Numbered from the stretch's first letter, positions 11,511 to 24,712 are shown. The stretch is DNA of 64,000 bases from Coptis chinensis (GCA_015680905.1 CM027384.1:73007501-73071500); one strand, 5' to 3'. Program-made: numbers and translations. Notes: generated from the letters alone by a model not told the origin.

Positions 11511-13251
11511 GCACTTTGCTTGTCCTCAAGCAAAGAAAAGACATTAAAATGATAAGTGATAAAAAATGTGTTGTCCTAAGCTAAATCTCATTTCGCAGAG
11601 TGCGTTTGCATTGACCGTATGCAACAAGGCCTTGAACCACTAGGAATTTCCTAGTGGATGAGTTATAGCCTCGTGAGAGTTTTCCAGAGAAGATACTTAC
11701 AAATTTCATTTATACTACAACGACTCAGTAACAAAGGCCTGTTTCCTTAATAAATCTCATGTATCTAGACATCTCACTAGCGGGGGAAACAAAGATTTAA
11801 TTCTTTCGAAATTCAAGTTAATATACATACAATAATCAAAACATCTACGTGTGAGCATGCATGCAGTGATCTTATAATGAAATGTATGAGCAGGGCCGTT
11901 TATGGATCCTTTGGATAGTGTCCTTAAGTAGGTTCTCGCAGGTATATGTCGAAACACAATTTCTCTCTTATTTTTCCACTCAAGTTTTGCTATCTCCAGT
12001 GTGCAGTGGCACACGTTTCCTCACATACTCAATGACAATCAGAGGTGCCGAGGTCAATAAGTCACAACAACTACTTATTATCCCACTATCCTACTCCTAA
12101 TTGAGCTAGAAGTATTTATTAGGTGTTATGGGGCTTAGGAGGTAGTGTAGAAGAAAATGGAATAGAAAATTCAAAAAATTGATAAGTATGAGAGAATTAG
12201 GTCTTCGAGATATTTATACTAGACAAATCCTTTTTCTTTCCTGCTTCTAACATTGGTTTCCATACTTGGCTTTTTCAAGCTTTTGTATTCCCTTTTGATT
12301 TGATTTTGGGGGGAATTCTAACTTTGATATTTCTTTTGATTTTTGGAAACATATTTCTATTTTTATTTTTCTTTTTCTTTTCTTCTGAAATAGGTAACTG
12401 ATTTTGGTTTGTGATAAGGTTTTTCTCTTCATTTTTCTGCACTTCATCCTATTTCTCATACTCATCATCTAGGTAGGCTTATTTATTTATGGTTAATAGA
12501 TGGGTAATGAATTTTTGGTGAAATAGAAAGGGTTAATGAAAGGTTCAGTGGGGCGACTAGTGGTAAATTTTTTTACAGGTGTGAATTTTTGGCTATATCG
12601 ATCCAAGAAGGCCTAAATTCTCGCCTAGGATTTGGGTAGTGATCAAGTAAGTAGACGTGTGAACTTCTCTATTCGGAAAAACTACTTCTCTGTGTCATTA
12701 CTCACATATCACACATTTTGAGGCTTTTTGGTTAGATTCTTACAGGATATGGAAACTAAGTTGTCTAACCGTGGGTCCCAGAAACTTACTGCTGTGTACA
12801 TTTAATGATAGTCAGTGCATGAATGCTCATGAAAAGATGTAAAAACTATTGCATACGTAGTAAATTAAGTTTTTAAGAACAAGTCCTAATTTCGATGCTA
12901 GGGTGAGATTTCTAAATATTTTTCATCACGAGAAAAGGAAACGAGAATTTGTCACTAAACACGTTTATTTAGACATAAAGTAAACTATATACAACTATGC
13001 ATGCTTAATTTTTTTGTGAAAGGTTCTCACCACCCCAAACAAATCGGATTTGTGTGTCCTCAAAGTGTTAAGAGGAAGAAAGAGTATACCTGAGAGGCTT
13101 GAGCAAAAATATAGCTGACATCTTCCATAGAAATTTATTGTAACACACTATATATTATACATCATAAAAGTGAAAGCACACTGTTAGATTGGCACACTGT
13201 TAGGTTATTTATTTATCTCACATCAAAACATAAAACAAATATGTACATGCA
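11511..13251 (-). other. 3' noncoding DNA of Athila type
   Basis: AT-rich DNA with no supported gene. A second PPT-like sequence (ccaccccaaacaaat, near 13031-13045) is followed by text similar to that after the first PPT (tcctcaa..). This suggests that 3' ends of two related Athila copies are juxtaposed here. Open frames at 11757-12100 and 12247-12468 are short, low-complexity and unsupported. Confidence 0.45.
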
Positions 13252-13501
13252 TCAACTCACAATGCCCCAACCAAGAACTGGGGGATAGTCCATCCTTGCT
13301 TCGTCCCTGTAGAAATGCCATTCCTTTGCATCACGCCAATCTATCATAGCTTTCCAGACTTCGCTCCACTTCCTCTTCTTTGCAGTGTCCAGATGAGCTA
13401 TCATTTTATCATCATTAGGGAAGGAACGCACTTTCTTTAGATACCTTGCAGGGCGTCGCCATGTCCAAAATCGCAAAGAACGAATGATCTTGTTGGTTGG
13501 A

Positions 13502-15008
13502 TGATATTCACCATTTTACTATGTTAGAGATTTGAATCTTTTCCTTGGCCAAAATGCGAAACAAATATTTCCTTACTCACGATCTTCGTGTTCATATAAT
13601 TTAGAGTAGGGATTCGAACTAACCTAAATTCTAGGACCACTTATAACTTGGTTTTACTCTTTTAGGAAACTAGTGAGTAAGTTTAACTATGCTTGTATAA
13701 ATACTAAATACTTGGTTTCTTTACTACACAAAAATTTAAAACATTAAGTTACGTAAACATGCAATTAAGACAAGATAAAATTTTAATATAAAAAAAGTGG
13801 AGAGTTAATTCTCCTCATGTGAAGATAACTTTTGTTATTTGATTTTAGTAAGTGCATCTAATCTTCCTAGAACTTTTAGACAAGTCCTAATAAAAGAAAA
13901 CTTGATCCCTAACATATATGACTCATCTCTAAGCTCATACATGCTAGCATGTAGAACCAAAGCAATGACTTATCTCTAAGCTCATCACTTTGATCCCTAA
14001 CTAGACACTACACCAACTATCATTTTGGGATAGGATGTAGGTCTAGTTGTTCTTCCTAAACAACTCACTAAACCAAATAACAAAGATTTTCCCTCACATG
14101 AGTATTATTAACTCCCCACAAAGGGAAGGTTTAGCTCATGATCCTTGGGCTAAAAAAATGAGAAGTACAATTTATAATTCTAAAAGAAGAGAGAACTAAA
14201 AGAAGAAGAAAATATATAGATGAACTCACTTGCATTTATATTTTGTTTTTAACAAGAAGAACACAAGGTTACCTCCATTAAAACTATTACAAGCTTTCAA
14301 CCAAAACTAAAAACTAAATAAAAACTAAGGCTAAGGAACTAAAATAATACATGGTAAAGGAAAAGAAGTCAAGGGAGTAAATGGATTGTCCCCCCCCTTG
14401 TTTTGTTTTCTTCTCCATTTGAGAGAAATCTCATTTCCTCCCACGTGAAATACCAAACCACATTTACTTCATTTTTATCCACTACATTAAAACAAAGTGA
14501 CACGTTGCCTTTTTTTCACTATTAACTCTTAATCTAATTAATTACATGCAAGGTGTCAACTTTGCACCAATAATTTGGCATTTTTGTCTTGACATGCTCC
14601 ATGATTGATGACTCATCAAATCTTGTGGGCCCGTATAGTGGGTCCATATGCAGTCCAGTGGTGGTCCGGTCTTTTGGCAATTTTATAACTTCCCGCCTAT
14701 GCGTAGAGTTCATCGCCCTGATTGTCTGAGCAGCTTACTTGTCGCATTCGGAGTCCTGGTTCAAGAGGTAGGAGCTTGGGAAGTTTGATGCTTCTGTACG
14801 GATTTGTTGGGCTTTACATGGCTGATTTGGAAGAATTGTATATACTTCGTTCTTCGTGCTTTAACGTAGGTTTAACAAATATTTTCATATTTACTGCGAA
14901 TACCTGTAAAAGTATGAAAATATATTTATTTCATGATTATTAAACACATAATTAACCAAATTTATATGTCTCAATGGGGTTTCATATTCCAATTTTGGGT
15001 GCTTATCA
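13502..15008 (-). mobile_element. solo LTR related to LTR B, TSD TTGGA
   Basis: Begins TGATATTCACC and ends GGTGCTTATCA, with TTGGA at 13497-13501 and at 15009-15013. Internal stretches (ccttactcac, gatccctaac, gctcatgatcc) are diverged relatives of LTR B. No internal region or second LTR is present, so it arose by LTR-LTR recombination. It sits in the C-terminal part of the second env-like pseudogene. Confidence 0.88.
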
Positions 15009-15564
15009 TTGGACACATAGAGTCGACCTTAACCTAGTCTTGAAAGGTGGCCGCAAAATGTGGGAAGTACGTCCTCACTATCGTGCATGTTGTGACTGGC
15101 AAACTTCTTTGCAACGTCGGGATTCCAAAAACTGTTCCTGCAAACTGAGTGAATGGTAAGAATATTAGCTGTTCTGAGAGGTGTATTAGGAGAAGTACTA
15201 GAAAAACCCCAACACATCATGATAAGTGTCACAATGGTAAGCAAAGGAGCTGCCTTTTTCCTGGCAAGTGCGATATCGTTCCAGATAAATTTAATAATGC
15301 AAAAATCATTGTAGTTAGTCTGCAAGACCCATAGTAGATGGAGGAGGGGTTTTGTTATTTCGGAAGTCTTAGACATGTCGAGCACATTATGAGCCAGCCA
15401 TTGGATCACAGATAATTGGTTCTTTTGCAAGGATCGTTGATAAACAACACGGTTTTTCCTGTTGTATTCACCGTGAAGGATAGTTACAAACATCAGATGC
15501 CTGATATTGTCGAATGGTGAATCTTGAAGGTGTATCCCTCGGTTTGTAATGGGAATTTGAAGTA

Positions 15565-18164
15565 TATAACACCTCGTGTTTTATTCTTTTTTTTTCTAAT
15601 AATAATAATAATGGATAATAGATAAAATAAAATAGGATAAGTGTTAGTGGAAATAGGAGACGTGGGTTTATGGGATAAACCTTCTTCCCTATTTCGGGGT
15701 TTTTTTTTAAAAACAGAAAAGAAACAAAATAGGGTGGGCCAAAAACAGAGAGTTTTACAGAAAAGAGAGTTTCACAGAGAGAAAAGGGAGGAGAGAAGTT
15801 TTTCTGGAAATCTACGAATAGCTAGCTGACAGTCGGAGCTAATCACGGGTGAGTAGTTTAGTTTTCTCGTCTATACATAGATAAAAAAATTAAGTTTTAC
15901 TGTAGTACAATGTTGTTCTTTGCTTATTTTTCTACTCTTCCTCTCGCCTATGATTATTCTACTTGTTATTGTTAAAAACGGTTTTACGTATTGAATTTGA
16001 TTGGGCGGAAAGAGTTAATGGCTGCGCAAGCTAAGCCCACAGGATAGAGAAATCGTCTCTGAAGGAGTTAAAAACCTATATATTGTTTGAATGTTTATTA
16101 TGTGTTTAATGTTAGTTTGGTTGGGTAATGGAGGTTGTCAAACGGGCTGTTGAAGCTTGAACAGGTGTTAATGGTGGTGGCTCGCACAAACATCATCCTA
16201 AAAAATATTGTGAACTGTTATTATGTTGATTGTGTTGGTTGATTACTGATTGGTGGTAGTGGAATTGTTATATGAGAGCTGTGAAGTTGTGAAGCTTTGA
16301 ACAGCCATTAATGGCGTTCAAGCAAGAACCAAACCGTCCGAATTTTTGTGTTGTTTAATTGATTGTTTGTCTGATTTTGTTGTGAGGTTATGTTGTTGGG
16401 TTGAGGTGGATTGTTGGTGGTTGATTGGGTGCTAGAGAGAGGGCGATTAAAGCTCGAATAAACCATTAATGGCGGGTCAATCGCGACTTGTACAGTATAA
16501 TGGAATTGAAGTTTGAGGGTATCGGTGGATTGGGGTTTTTATGATGAGTCAAACCGTGGGATTTATATTGGAGTTAGGTTGGTGGTTGTGGTGGTTGATC
16601 GGTGGTGGAGGTGCGCAGTAGAGGAAGAAGAAGGGACAGAGACGATCCTGTTCATTGTTCCTTGTTGGGCTTGGGCCGTACTCAGTATTGGGCTTGAGTG
16701 TTTTAAATTTCAGATTTCACTTTTGGGCTTAAGTGTTAGCCTTTGGACCCTAGTCTTTGGGCTTTTGGGTTAGAAGAGTTTGGGGCTGGTTGACTGCTGT
16801 TAACCTGGCTGGTTGACTAATGTTGACTTTTGGCAGGTTGACTGTTGACTGTTGACTAGGGTTGACTTTGACCAGTTGACCAAATTTGACCTTTTAACTC
16901 GGATTATGATTCGGTCTATTAGGATAGGTCTAGGGCTATTAGCATGCTTGGCTTTAGGTTAAGACCTTTCTATATATACGTATGTACGTGTATTAACTAC
17001 TATGTGATATTTCAGTATTTTATGATATACAACGTTATGACATTTAGACATCAATCTAATTAATAACGCGTAAACCAAAAATACATGAAACAAGATACTC
17101 CTACGTTCTTTGAAATAATATATGCAATAAAATTCAATAATGCGTAAACAAATTTACCGCACCCTTTTAGAACTCTCCATGCCTCAAGTTTTGGATTTGA
17201 TTTTTATGACTGATGATGTCATATGTTAGGTGGGCATTTATTGAATGCGCCATAAATGGTCCGTTAGTATTATATATGGGTATTCATTGAATATGCCATG
17301 AATGACCAGATTGTTTGGACTGCCCTAGAGAGGAACTAAGGTATTCGCCTTGTGGGTTAGTTGTATTCTTTGATTGTACGGGTGTGCTTGGACTTGCATT
17401 TGAATACCTATAGGATATCTACATATGTTATATAAAATTTCTAACTTTCTTTTGCAGGAGGGTAGGACTTAATAATATTTTGTGCAGGGACCCAGTCCTA
17501 CCCTTATATAGCAGTGGATATCGGTAAGTTTTAATTCAATTACTTAGTTATTAAAACAAGTTATTATAACGAGTTAATAAAATGGGAGTCTTTCTTGGGA
17601 AGAAACTATGCCGGTTGAGATGACGGAACTACCTATCTTCCAAGCTGAGAATGATTATATTATGATATTTAAAGTGTTAGTTATGATAAGTAAAGACTGG
17701 ATGGAAATGGTTATATATGGTTAATCTACTCATACCAGCAAATTGTATTTTGCTGACCTATGTTTGCTTTGTTTTGGCAACGTGGATGTGTTCTTGGGAA
17801 CATAGGTGGAAGGTAGTGGAACCGCGGCGTTTGATTTGGATTTGTTTCTGGAGCAGTTCGGGAGTTTATTTTTAATAGGTCTGATCCTTTTGGAAGTATG
17901 TAATAACGTAGTTGCATATTCATATGACATGAGAATACGATGTTGAAGACCTATTATTCTTAGAGTTTTATATTGATGATTTTTGAACGGAAGATAGTCT
18001 TTTAATAAAGTTGATTCTGTTATGATGTGGTATTTTCGGTTTTGGCCTGTGTTGTATCCACCCCGTTATAGCCTGGGTTTTTAGACAATTGAACATAGTG
18101 ATGTTTGAGATATTTATATTTCAAATATTTACTTTGTAATTGTTTAGAAATTCGGGCTGTGACA
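15565..18164 (+). mobile_element. 2600-bp solo LTR (or LTR-like element), TSD AAGTA
   Basis: Flanked by AAGTA at 15560-15564 and 18165-18169. The left end reads TATAACACCTCGTG, probably a mutated TGTAACACC; the right end is CGGGCTGTGACA. Together they resemble the TG..CA ends of large plant LTRs. No gag or pol motif is found inside. Exactly 2600 bp. Orientation is set from the TGTAACACC-like start and is uncertain. A cluster of ten TTGACY motifs lies at 16790-16891. Open frames at 15641-15829, 16513-16773 and 17726-17930 have no domain. Confidence 0.8.
16790..16891 (+). promoter_or_regulatory. cluster of ten W-box-like TTGACY motifs
   Basis: TTGACT or TTGACC begins at 16790, 16813, 16823, 16838, 16845, 16852, 16862, 16868, 16876 and 16886. 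WRKY factors bind TTGAC[C/T]. Such density in an LTR could be an enhancer, or simply expansion of a gttgact unit. No expression evidence exists in the sequence. Confidence 0.5.
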
Positions 18165-18420
18165 AAGTACCTCAGAGATAATTTCCATAGTCAATTCACT
18201 CTTGCATTCGTTTGCATGGACAAAGAATTTCCTGTTTTGGAAATAACCGTGTTTATAGAACAACATGACCAATTCTCTAGAAAAAAAATGCCTGCTTATG
18301 ATGTATAAGAGGGTACCATCCTCGACGTAAAATTTATGTGTCAAAAAATGGATGAAAAAGACCGTTTTGGAAATTTTCCATAAAATTTTGCTTGGGCACA
18401 AAAATTCGAGTGAGGGCCAT

Positions 18421-19334
18421 TAAAGATGGAGTGGTAAAGAAAATTTTTAGTGGAAAAAGGGAAGTTGGTATTTAAGGGTGTCTATCCTTGTTATAAATAG
18501 GCACCAATCCGAAGATGTAGAAAATACGGATCGAGGTGTCACAGGGTAGTTAGACCACGTGTATTTTCTAAAATATGATGCAAAAGATGTAGTGTGGATG
18601 AGAAGAATGGGGCGTGTGACTATAAGGAGTGCCCATTTTTGAAAAAAAAAAAAAGAAATAGCGTAAGTAGAAGGCAAATGAAGATGTAAATATATTATTA
18701 CAATAAGATGTAAGAACATACAGAGGAGTGGAAACACATCACAATGATACGTGAAATAAAATACAAACCTAAATATTAGATAGAACTATATGCCACATTA
18801 ACAACATTACTATAATAAAACAACTGAGCATGAAGACTTGAGTAGCATATTCAATCTGCTGCTACTCAAATTTTTCTAGTGCATCCATGAATCTTGAAAC
18901 TTAGAGTGATCTAAAAATGATTTTTAGAATAAAAAGTGGAGAGGGGAGAAAGTGAAAGAAGTGAAATGTGAAGAATGTGTTGAACTTATTTATAGAAGAA
19001 AATTGAGCCGTTTTCTGACCGTTTTTAGATGCAATTTCATGACCGTTTTCTGACAGTTTTTAGGATGCGATTTCATGACCGTTTTGCAAAACGTTGGTTT
19101 ATGGTAAAATTTTGTCGTTAATTGTGACATTAAAAATATATGTATATATTTTTATATATCTATATATATTTTTATTACTAATATTATTATATATGTTTCT
19201 ACCTATATAATATAATATTGGAAATAATTAATATACTATTTAACAAGGCATAAATTTTGGAGAATGTAGGAATTGACAGACATCCTAAGTTAGAAAATAA
19301 AAATGCAAACACGTAAATAAAATATCCGACATAA
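18421..19334. other. noncoding stretch between two env-like ORFs
   Basis: AT-rich, with a 14-A run near 18642 and TA-rich DNA near 19135-19220. A duplicated phrase (gaccgttttctgac..ttttaggatgc) occurs at about 19010-19085. No supported ORF. Confidence 0.5.
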
Positions 19335-20531
19335 TTAATATACAAGAACGGTGAAAATAAACTGTCTATTGAGAATCCTCGGGGGCTGCAGGAGAATCCT
19401 CGGGGCTGCAGAAGAAGAACCAGGAGTCCTGCGACGTCGTGTAGGACGAGCTCCTATGGAGGCTAACTGCTCCTGGATATCATCCAGAGTATCCAACACC
19501 TGAGCCTGAAACTGATGCTGGTTTGCCATGAACATTCATTAGAACTTGTTATGGCGAGTAGTCATTTGGTCCTGAAATGCATTCATGGAAGCTCGCATTT
19601 CTTGCTAAAATTTGCCCATGCTGTCTGTCAGCGCCCCGTGGCGAGTGGTCATATTCGTCCTTAACTCGCCCAAGGCATGTTTCATCGATACCTGGTGAGT
19701 GTACATGTCTCTCATGCCACTGTTCATAGCACGTAAGGCATCCATAGGGTGACTCATCTTACTCATAGCAGTCTCATCAAAGTAGGGTGGGTGAGATGGG
19801 CCTACGTTAGCGTGCTCAACAGCCATTAGTGTTGTGGGTTCCCAAGGGGTCAGTATGCATTTCTTGAAGACAAACATATTCTCATATAGTAGTATAGGGA
19901 GTAGCGGGGTGGTGGACAGAAAACCCAAATTAATCATAACTTGCGTTACAAGAATGACAAGAGGGGCTGACCTAAGAGTGGCATGCATAATAATATAAAA
20001 AAGAAAGGTAACCATGCAGAAGTTACCCTTTCGCCCCTGGAGGATCTAGAGAAGGTGGAGGAAGGTCTTGTTGATGTCCGAGGGATTTGAGGTGCCAATG
20101 ACGTTCAGTCCCAGCCATTGAGTCACATCCAGCTGGTTCCGTCTCACCGAGCGTTGATACGCGCATTTCCCATCTATGTTGTACTCTCCCTCGATTAGCG
20201 TGTCGAACATTAGGTTGTAAGTTCATGGGTACACGGACTGCTGCTGAGTCAGTACATGGTCGACTAGAGGAATGCCCGTGATCCCGGAGATCAAAACGGG
20301 TGTGACTTCGTGGCGCACACCCTCGACGGTAACCCAAAAATGGTCGCCATTAAAGCTCCCATTGTCGTAAAATTTCATCACCAAATCCTTTGAATAAAGC
20401 CCGCCATTAGCATATAACAAGTATTCCCATCCTCTAGAGTGAATTTCATTATCAAAGAATGGAGCAAACATCCCATTTTCCAATAAATTTCCAAAAATTT
20501 TCTCCACACAAATTCGCCTGTTTCCAGCCAT
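19335..20531 (-). pseudogene. env-like third ORF of element B, in-frame stops only
   Basis: From ATG 20531 (MAGNRRICVEKIF) to 19335 is 399 codons in one phase, interrupted by about five stops (first at 20221-20223). N-terminal motifs include GMFAPFFDNEIHSRGW, followed by EGEYNIDGKCAYQRS and RNQLDVTQWL. A hydrophobic stretch (SAPLVILVTQVMINLGF) follows, then a methionine-rich helical repeat region with recurring MTTRH, ending near a TRRRRTPGSSSA tail. The family is the Athila env-like or plant transposon protein family; function unknown. It lies directly after pol of element B. Confidence 0.8.
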
Positions 20532-21887
20532 TACTGCTCTTAGGGAGAGGCTGGCTATTGATTTATGATGAGGGGGAGAAATGGGACTTGCTGATGGAAG
20601 GGAATTGAAATCGGAGTTGGTAGGAGTCACGCGCGAGACCTGGTTATAACATGGGCCTGTCTCGTGCGAGACTGAATCGAGAGGGGACAAGATCCAGATA
20701 TTGGGGAAGACGAAGTTTGTGATGGTGACGCGTGTGGTCAAGTTTGTCGGGTTTAAATGGCCCGAGATTTCGAGATTTGGTTGGGCCAAAAATTTTCCCA
20801 AGCCCAAATCAAGCCTAAATCCCGATTTAAGCCTAAAAAATCTAAACGCTCACCCACGACTCGTTTGGACTCCGAATTGGATGAACGAGATATCGAAATG
20901 ATCGGCACAAAAAATGCTATCCAATTATATGAGTCATTCTCAAAGGTCACAAGAGTTTTGAAAATAAAGGAGGGTGTTTTATTTATAAACAAATGTTTTA
21001 TTTATATACAAGGGAGATTACGTGAAACACACAGGACGTCCAGAAGAGTCAACATCTAAATTCATAGGCAACTGTCATGTTAGCTCTGGAGTGAACCTAA
21101 TCCAGCTAGACTGTGGCTTTACCTCTATGTATTATGGGGTTAGGGGTAGGACGGTACCATCCTAGACCGTGAGCGCTATGGTCTAATAATATTGCCCTTA
21201 TTACATACGTCTATCCTCAAACAGCCCCAAAGGGAACTCAAAGTAACCAATTCTAGGGGTTGGTATGGTGGAATCCATTGCCCATTTGTGTTCCAAGTAT
21301 GCAACATTTGAGGTTGAACACAAATCTCTATGTGTACAACTTAAAGCACAGGGAATTTGTCAACAATATATACATATCTACAAGGTGAGTCTTTTAACAT
21401 CAGATCTTCAAGACGATTCCCAAAGATTATCCTGCGCAGCTGGTGTCAGACAAAAGTATACCTTAAACTAGCTAGTATCAGATAGGAAGTCAAGACCGTG
21501 ATAGAAGGGTGTTTGGCAATGCATACACCACCCTTTTCTTCGCGCGCGTCGTTTATGAGCAAAAGTACTATGACCATTCTCTATTCGTGATGAGTGAGAC
21601 TTACACCAAATGATTAGCTGAAGTTCGCGAGGCAGAGAGTAGAAAAGAGAAGGGAAGGAAGGAAGTGAAATTTTAGGTACCCATCATTTACCGGTAGACA
21701 CGTTTGCTCGTGTTGCAGAAGACATTTATACTCAGTTCTGAAATAGAGTTTTTGTGGACTAAGGTTCCAGAGCACTTGCAACCACACATTTCAAAGAACT
21801 TTTGAGATCATAAAATAGAAGATGGCACGGCTACCAAAATGGCGTACCCTCTATAGAAACAAGATTGAGTACACCAAACGAAACATC
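20532..21887 (-). other. pol-env spacer of element B
   Basis: 1.36 kb with no domain. Minus and plus open frames at 20701-21059 overlap each other and are unsupported. Near 21540 there is a cgcgcgcg run. The same spacer exists in element A at about 1 kb. Confidence 0.5.
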
Positions 21888-23629
21888 TAGTATATATAGA
21901 CCGGGTCCTGAAGAAGAGTCTGTTCAACATCTGGGGAGCGTAATTTGTGGTAATGTTTTAGGCGTTGTCCATTGACTTGAAATTCGCTGTTATCTTATGG
22001 ATTAAACAAAGAGATTGCCCCATAATGTGTCACAGCTGACACAATGAAAGGACCAGACCATCGTGTTTTTAATTTACCAGGAAAAATGTGTAATATGGAG
22101 TTGTATAGTAAAACCTTTTGGCCAATTTTAAAATCCTTATGCAAAATATGCTTGTCGTGCACTCTTTTCATATTAGCTTTGTAGGATTTCGAGAGATCAT
22201 AAGCATCACTCCGAATCTCCTCAAGCTCATTTAATTGCAGTTTGCGCTTCTCGCCTGCCTTGTTGATATTGCAGTTGAGGCTTTTGATGGCCCAAAGGGC
22301 ACGATACTCAAGTTCAACTGGCAGATGACAAGGTTTTCTAAAAACAATGCGGTAAGGAGACATCCCTATAGGTGTCTTAAATGTTGTTTGGTAAGCCCAC
22401 AAGGCATCCGATAAGCGGAGAGACCAGTCTTTTCTTGATGGATTGGCAATTTTCTCAAGAATGGACTTTATCTCTCTGTTGGAGACTTCCACTTGGCTAC
22501 TCGTTTGTGGGTGATATGGAGTAGCAACTTTGTGAGTAACTCCATATTTCTTCATTAAAAACCCAAAAATTTTATTCCAAAAATGTGTACCCCCATCACT
22601 GATGATAGCTTTGGGGACACCAAAACGAGAGAAAATGTTTTCTTTTACAAATTTCACGACAGTCTTATGATCATTTGAGCGACATGCGAGTGCCTCAATC
22701 CATTTGGACAAATAGTCCACAACGACTAGAATGTAGAGAAAACCTTGAGAAATAGGGAAGGGTCCCATAAAATCAATGCCCCAAACATCAAAAATTTCCA
22801 CAATCAAGATAGGATTTAGGGGCATCATATTGCATTTTGTAATTCGACCTAAGTGCTGACAACGAATGCAGGCTATGCAATGTTCATGTGCATCGCGAAA
22901 AAGGGTAGGCCAATAAAAACCACATTGTAACACTTTGGCCGCAGTTTTCTTTCCACTGAAATGACCTCCGCAAGATTGTTCATGGCAAAAGGATAATACG
23001 TCGGTGTGCTCCCAGTCGGGAATGCAGCGACGAATGAGTTGGTCGAAACAATACTTAAAGAGGTAAGGGTCATCCCAGAAATAATATTTTATAGTGGATA
23101 AAAACTTTTTACGATCAGGACGTGACCAAGAGGAAGGAACTTCCTCAGTAACTAGGTAGTTAATGATATCCGCGTACCATGGAGATGAAAAAATAGAGTA
23201 CAAATATTCATTTGGGAAGAAATCACAGATGGCTTTAGAATCATTATCAATGTCACTAACCAGCCTTGATAAATGGTCGGCCACGACATTTTTGGTTCCT
23301 TTATTATCTTTGATTTCCAGGGTGAATTCTTGCAAGAGAAGGATCCAGCAGAACAATCGCTGTTTCGCGTCCTTTTTCGCGAGTAAGTATCGAAGTGCGG
23401 CATGGTCAGTATATACGATGGTGGATGATCCAACTAGGTAAGGGCGAAACTTATCCAAAGCATAGACAATAGCTAGGAACTCTTTCTCAGTTGTTATGTA
23501 ATTACATTGAGCATCATTAAGAGTTTTACTAGCGTAGTAAATGACAATGGGTTTGTCATCACGTCGTAGGCCTAGTATGACGCCAATAGCAAAGTCGCTA
23601 GTGTCACACTTCAGTTCGAATGGTTGAGA
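21888..23629 (-). pseudogene. RNase H and integrase of Athila element B
   Basis: Nearly open. The RNase H part begins with [14 protein letters not shown] next to the RT stop and continues through [19 protein letters not shown] and [16 protein letters not shown]. The integrase has a full zinc finger ([22 protein letters not shown]) and all three acidic residues ([31 protein letters not shown]). The C-terminal tail ([19 protein letters not shown]) is present. A TAA at about 21995 precedes the last 36 codons, which end at TAG 21888. Of all integrases in the window this one is the most complete. Confidence 0.88.
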
Positions 23630-24712
23630 CTAATCAGGGGGTTGACTGATAGGAGTAGTAGTCAGGGCGGTTTTTAGAGTTTCAAAAGCTTGTTTGCAAT
23701 TGTAATTGAAGTCGAATACCACATCCTTAAGCAGGAGATTGGTTAAGGGTCGAGCAACTTTAGAAAAATCCTGAATGAATCTCATGTAAAACCTAGCTTG
23801 TCCTAAAAAGGCACGGATATCACGAACTGTACGTGGGAAAGGTAGCGAAGCAATTTTAACAATTTTAGCTTTATCAACCTCTATCCCATCTTTTGAAATA
23901 ATATGACCTAGAACAAGTCCTTTGGTAACCATGAAATGATATTTCTCCCAATTAAGTACCAGATTTTTCTCTTCACAACGCGTCAACACCTTAGAAAGGT
24001 TGGATAGGCAGTCGTCAAAGGAATTTCCATAAATGGAAAAGTCATCCATGAAGACTTCCATATAATGTTCCACCATATCACTAAAAATGTGAAGCATGCA
24101 GTGTTGGAAGGTGCCTGGGGCATTGCAAAGACCAAAAGGCATTCGTCTGTATGCAAAGGTTCCAAAGAGACATGTAAAAGTTGTCTTTTCTTGATCGGTG
24201 GGATTGATGACAATTTGGAAGTAGCCGGAATAGCCATCAAGAAGATAGTAGTAAGCATGACCGGCTAAACATTCTAGCATTTGGTCAATGAATGGGAGAG
24301 GGAAGTTACGTGTTCTGGCATTAAGTTTGCGATAGTCAATGCAAATTCTCCATTTTAATGGACTGTGAGTGGAAATACATTCACCATTTTCATTTTGTAC
24401 AACTTGAATGCCGAACTTTTTAGGAACAACGTGGACAAGACTAACCCAGTCACTATCAGAGATAGGGTATATGATACCCGCATCAAGTAAATGTAAAACT
24501 TCCTCTCTCACCACCTCTTTCATGGCGGGGTTAAGGTGACATTGCGGTTCTCGCGATGTCTTTGAGCCATCATCGAGATGTATACGATGCGTGCATACGC
24601 TAGGGGTCTATTCCCTTGATATCATCTAAGGACCAACCGATAGCAGAGCGGTGTTCACGAATGACACGAATCAAACGTGCTTCTTCGTCGATAGTTAAGT
24701 GAGCAGAAATTA
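23630..24712 (-). pseudogene. reverse transcriptase of Athila element B
   Basis: The open stretch 24523-23630 contains WRICIDYRKLNARTRN, YYLLDGYSGYFQIV, RMPFGLCNAPGTFQHC, EVFMDDFSIYGNSF and the connection RAFLGQARFYMRFIQDFSK. It ends at TAG 23630 in PPD-stop-SQPFEL, where tryptophan would be expected (TGG to TAG). Upstream 24712-24524 carries the ALGWSLDDIKGI-type region in another phase, so one frameshift exists near 24600. Confidence 0.87.

Larger units (their letters stand above)
13252..18420 (-). pseudogene. second env-like ORF, split by two solo LTRs
   Basis: The start is ATG 18420 (MALTRIFVPKQNF), matching the other env-like starts. Pieces are 18420-18165, 15564-15009 and 13501-13252. 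Across the 2.6-kb insertion the phase resumes exactly after the 5-bp duplication AAGTA. The middle piece carries YQRSLQKNQLSVIQWL and LLWVLQTNYNDFCII, the same motifs as env-like copies A and B. A stop and an extra A in the A-run near 18290 break the N-terminal part, and the C-terminal piece at 13476-13252 is in another phase. No pol belonging to this copy is seen, so it is an orphan 3' fragment. Confidence 0.78.

Noticed and set aside
15565..18164. Gene in the 2.6-kb insertion
   Set aside because: Only short frames with no domain; TSD and terminal motifs explain it as a solo LTR.
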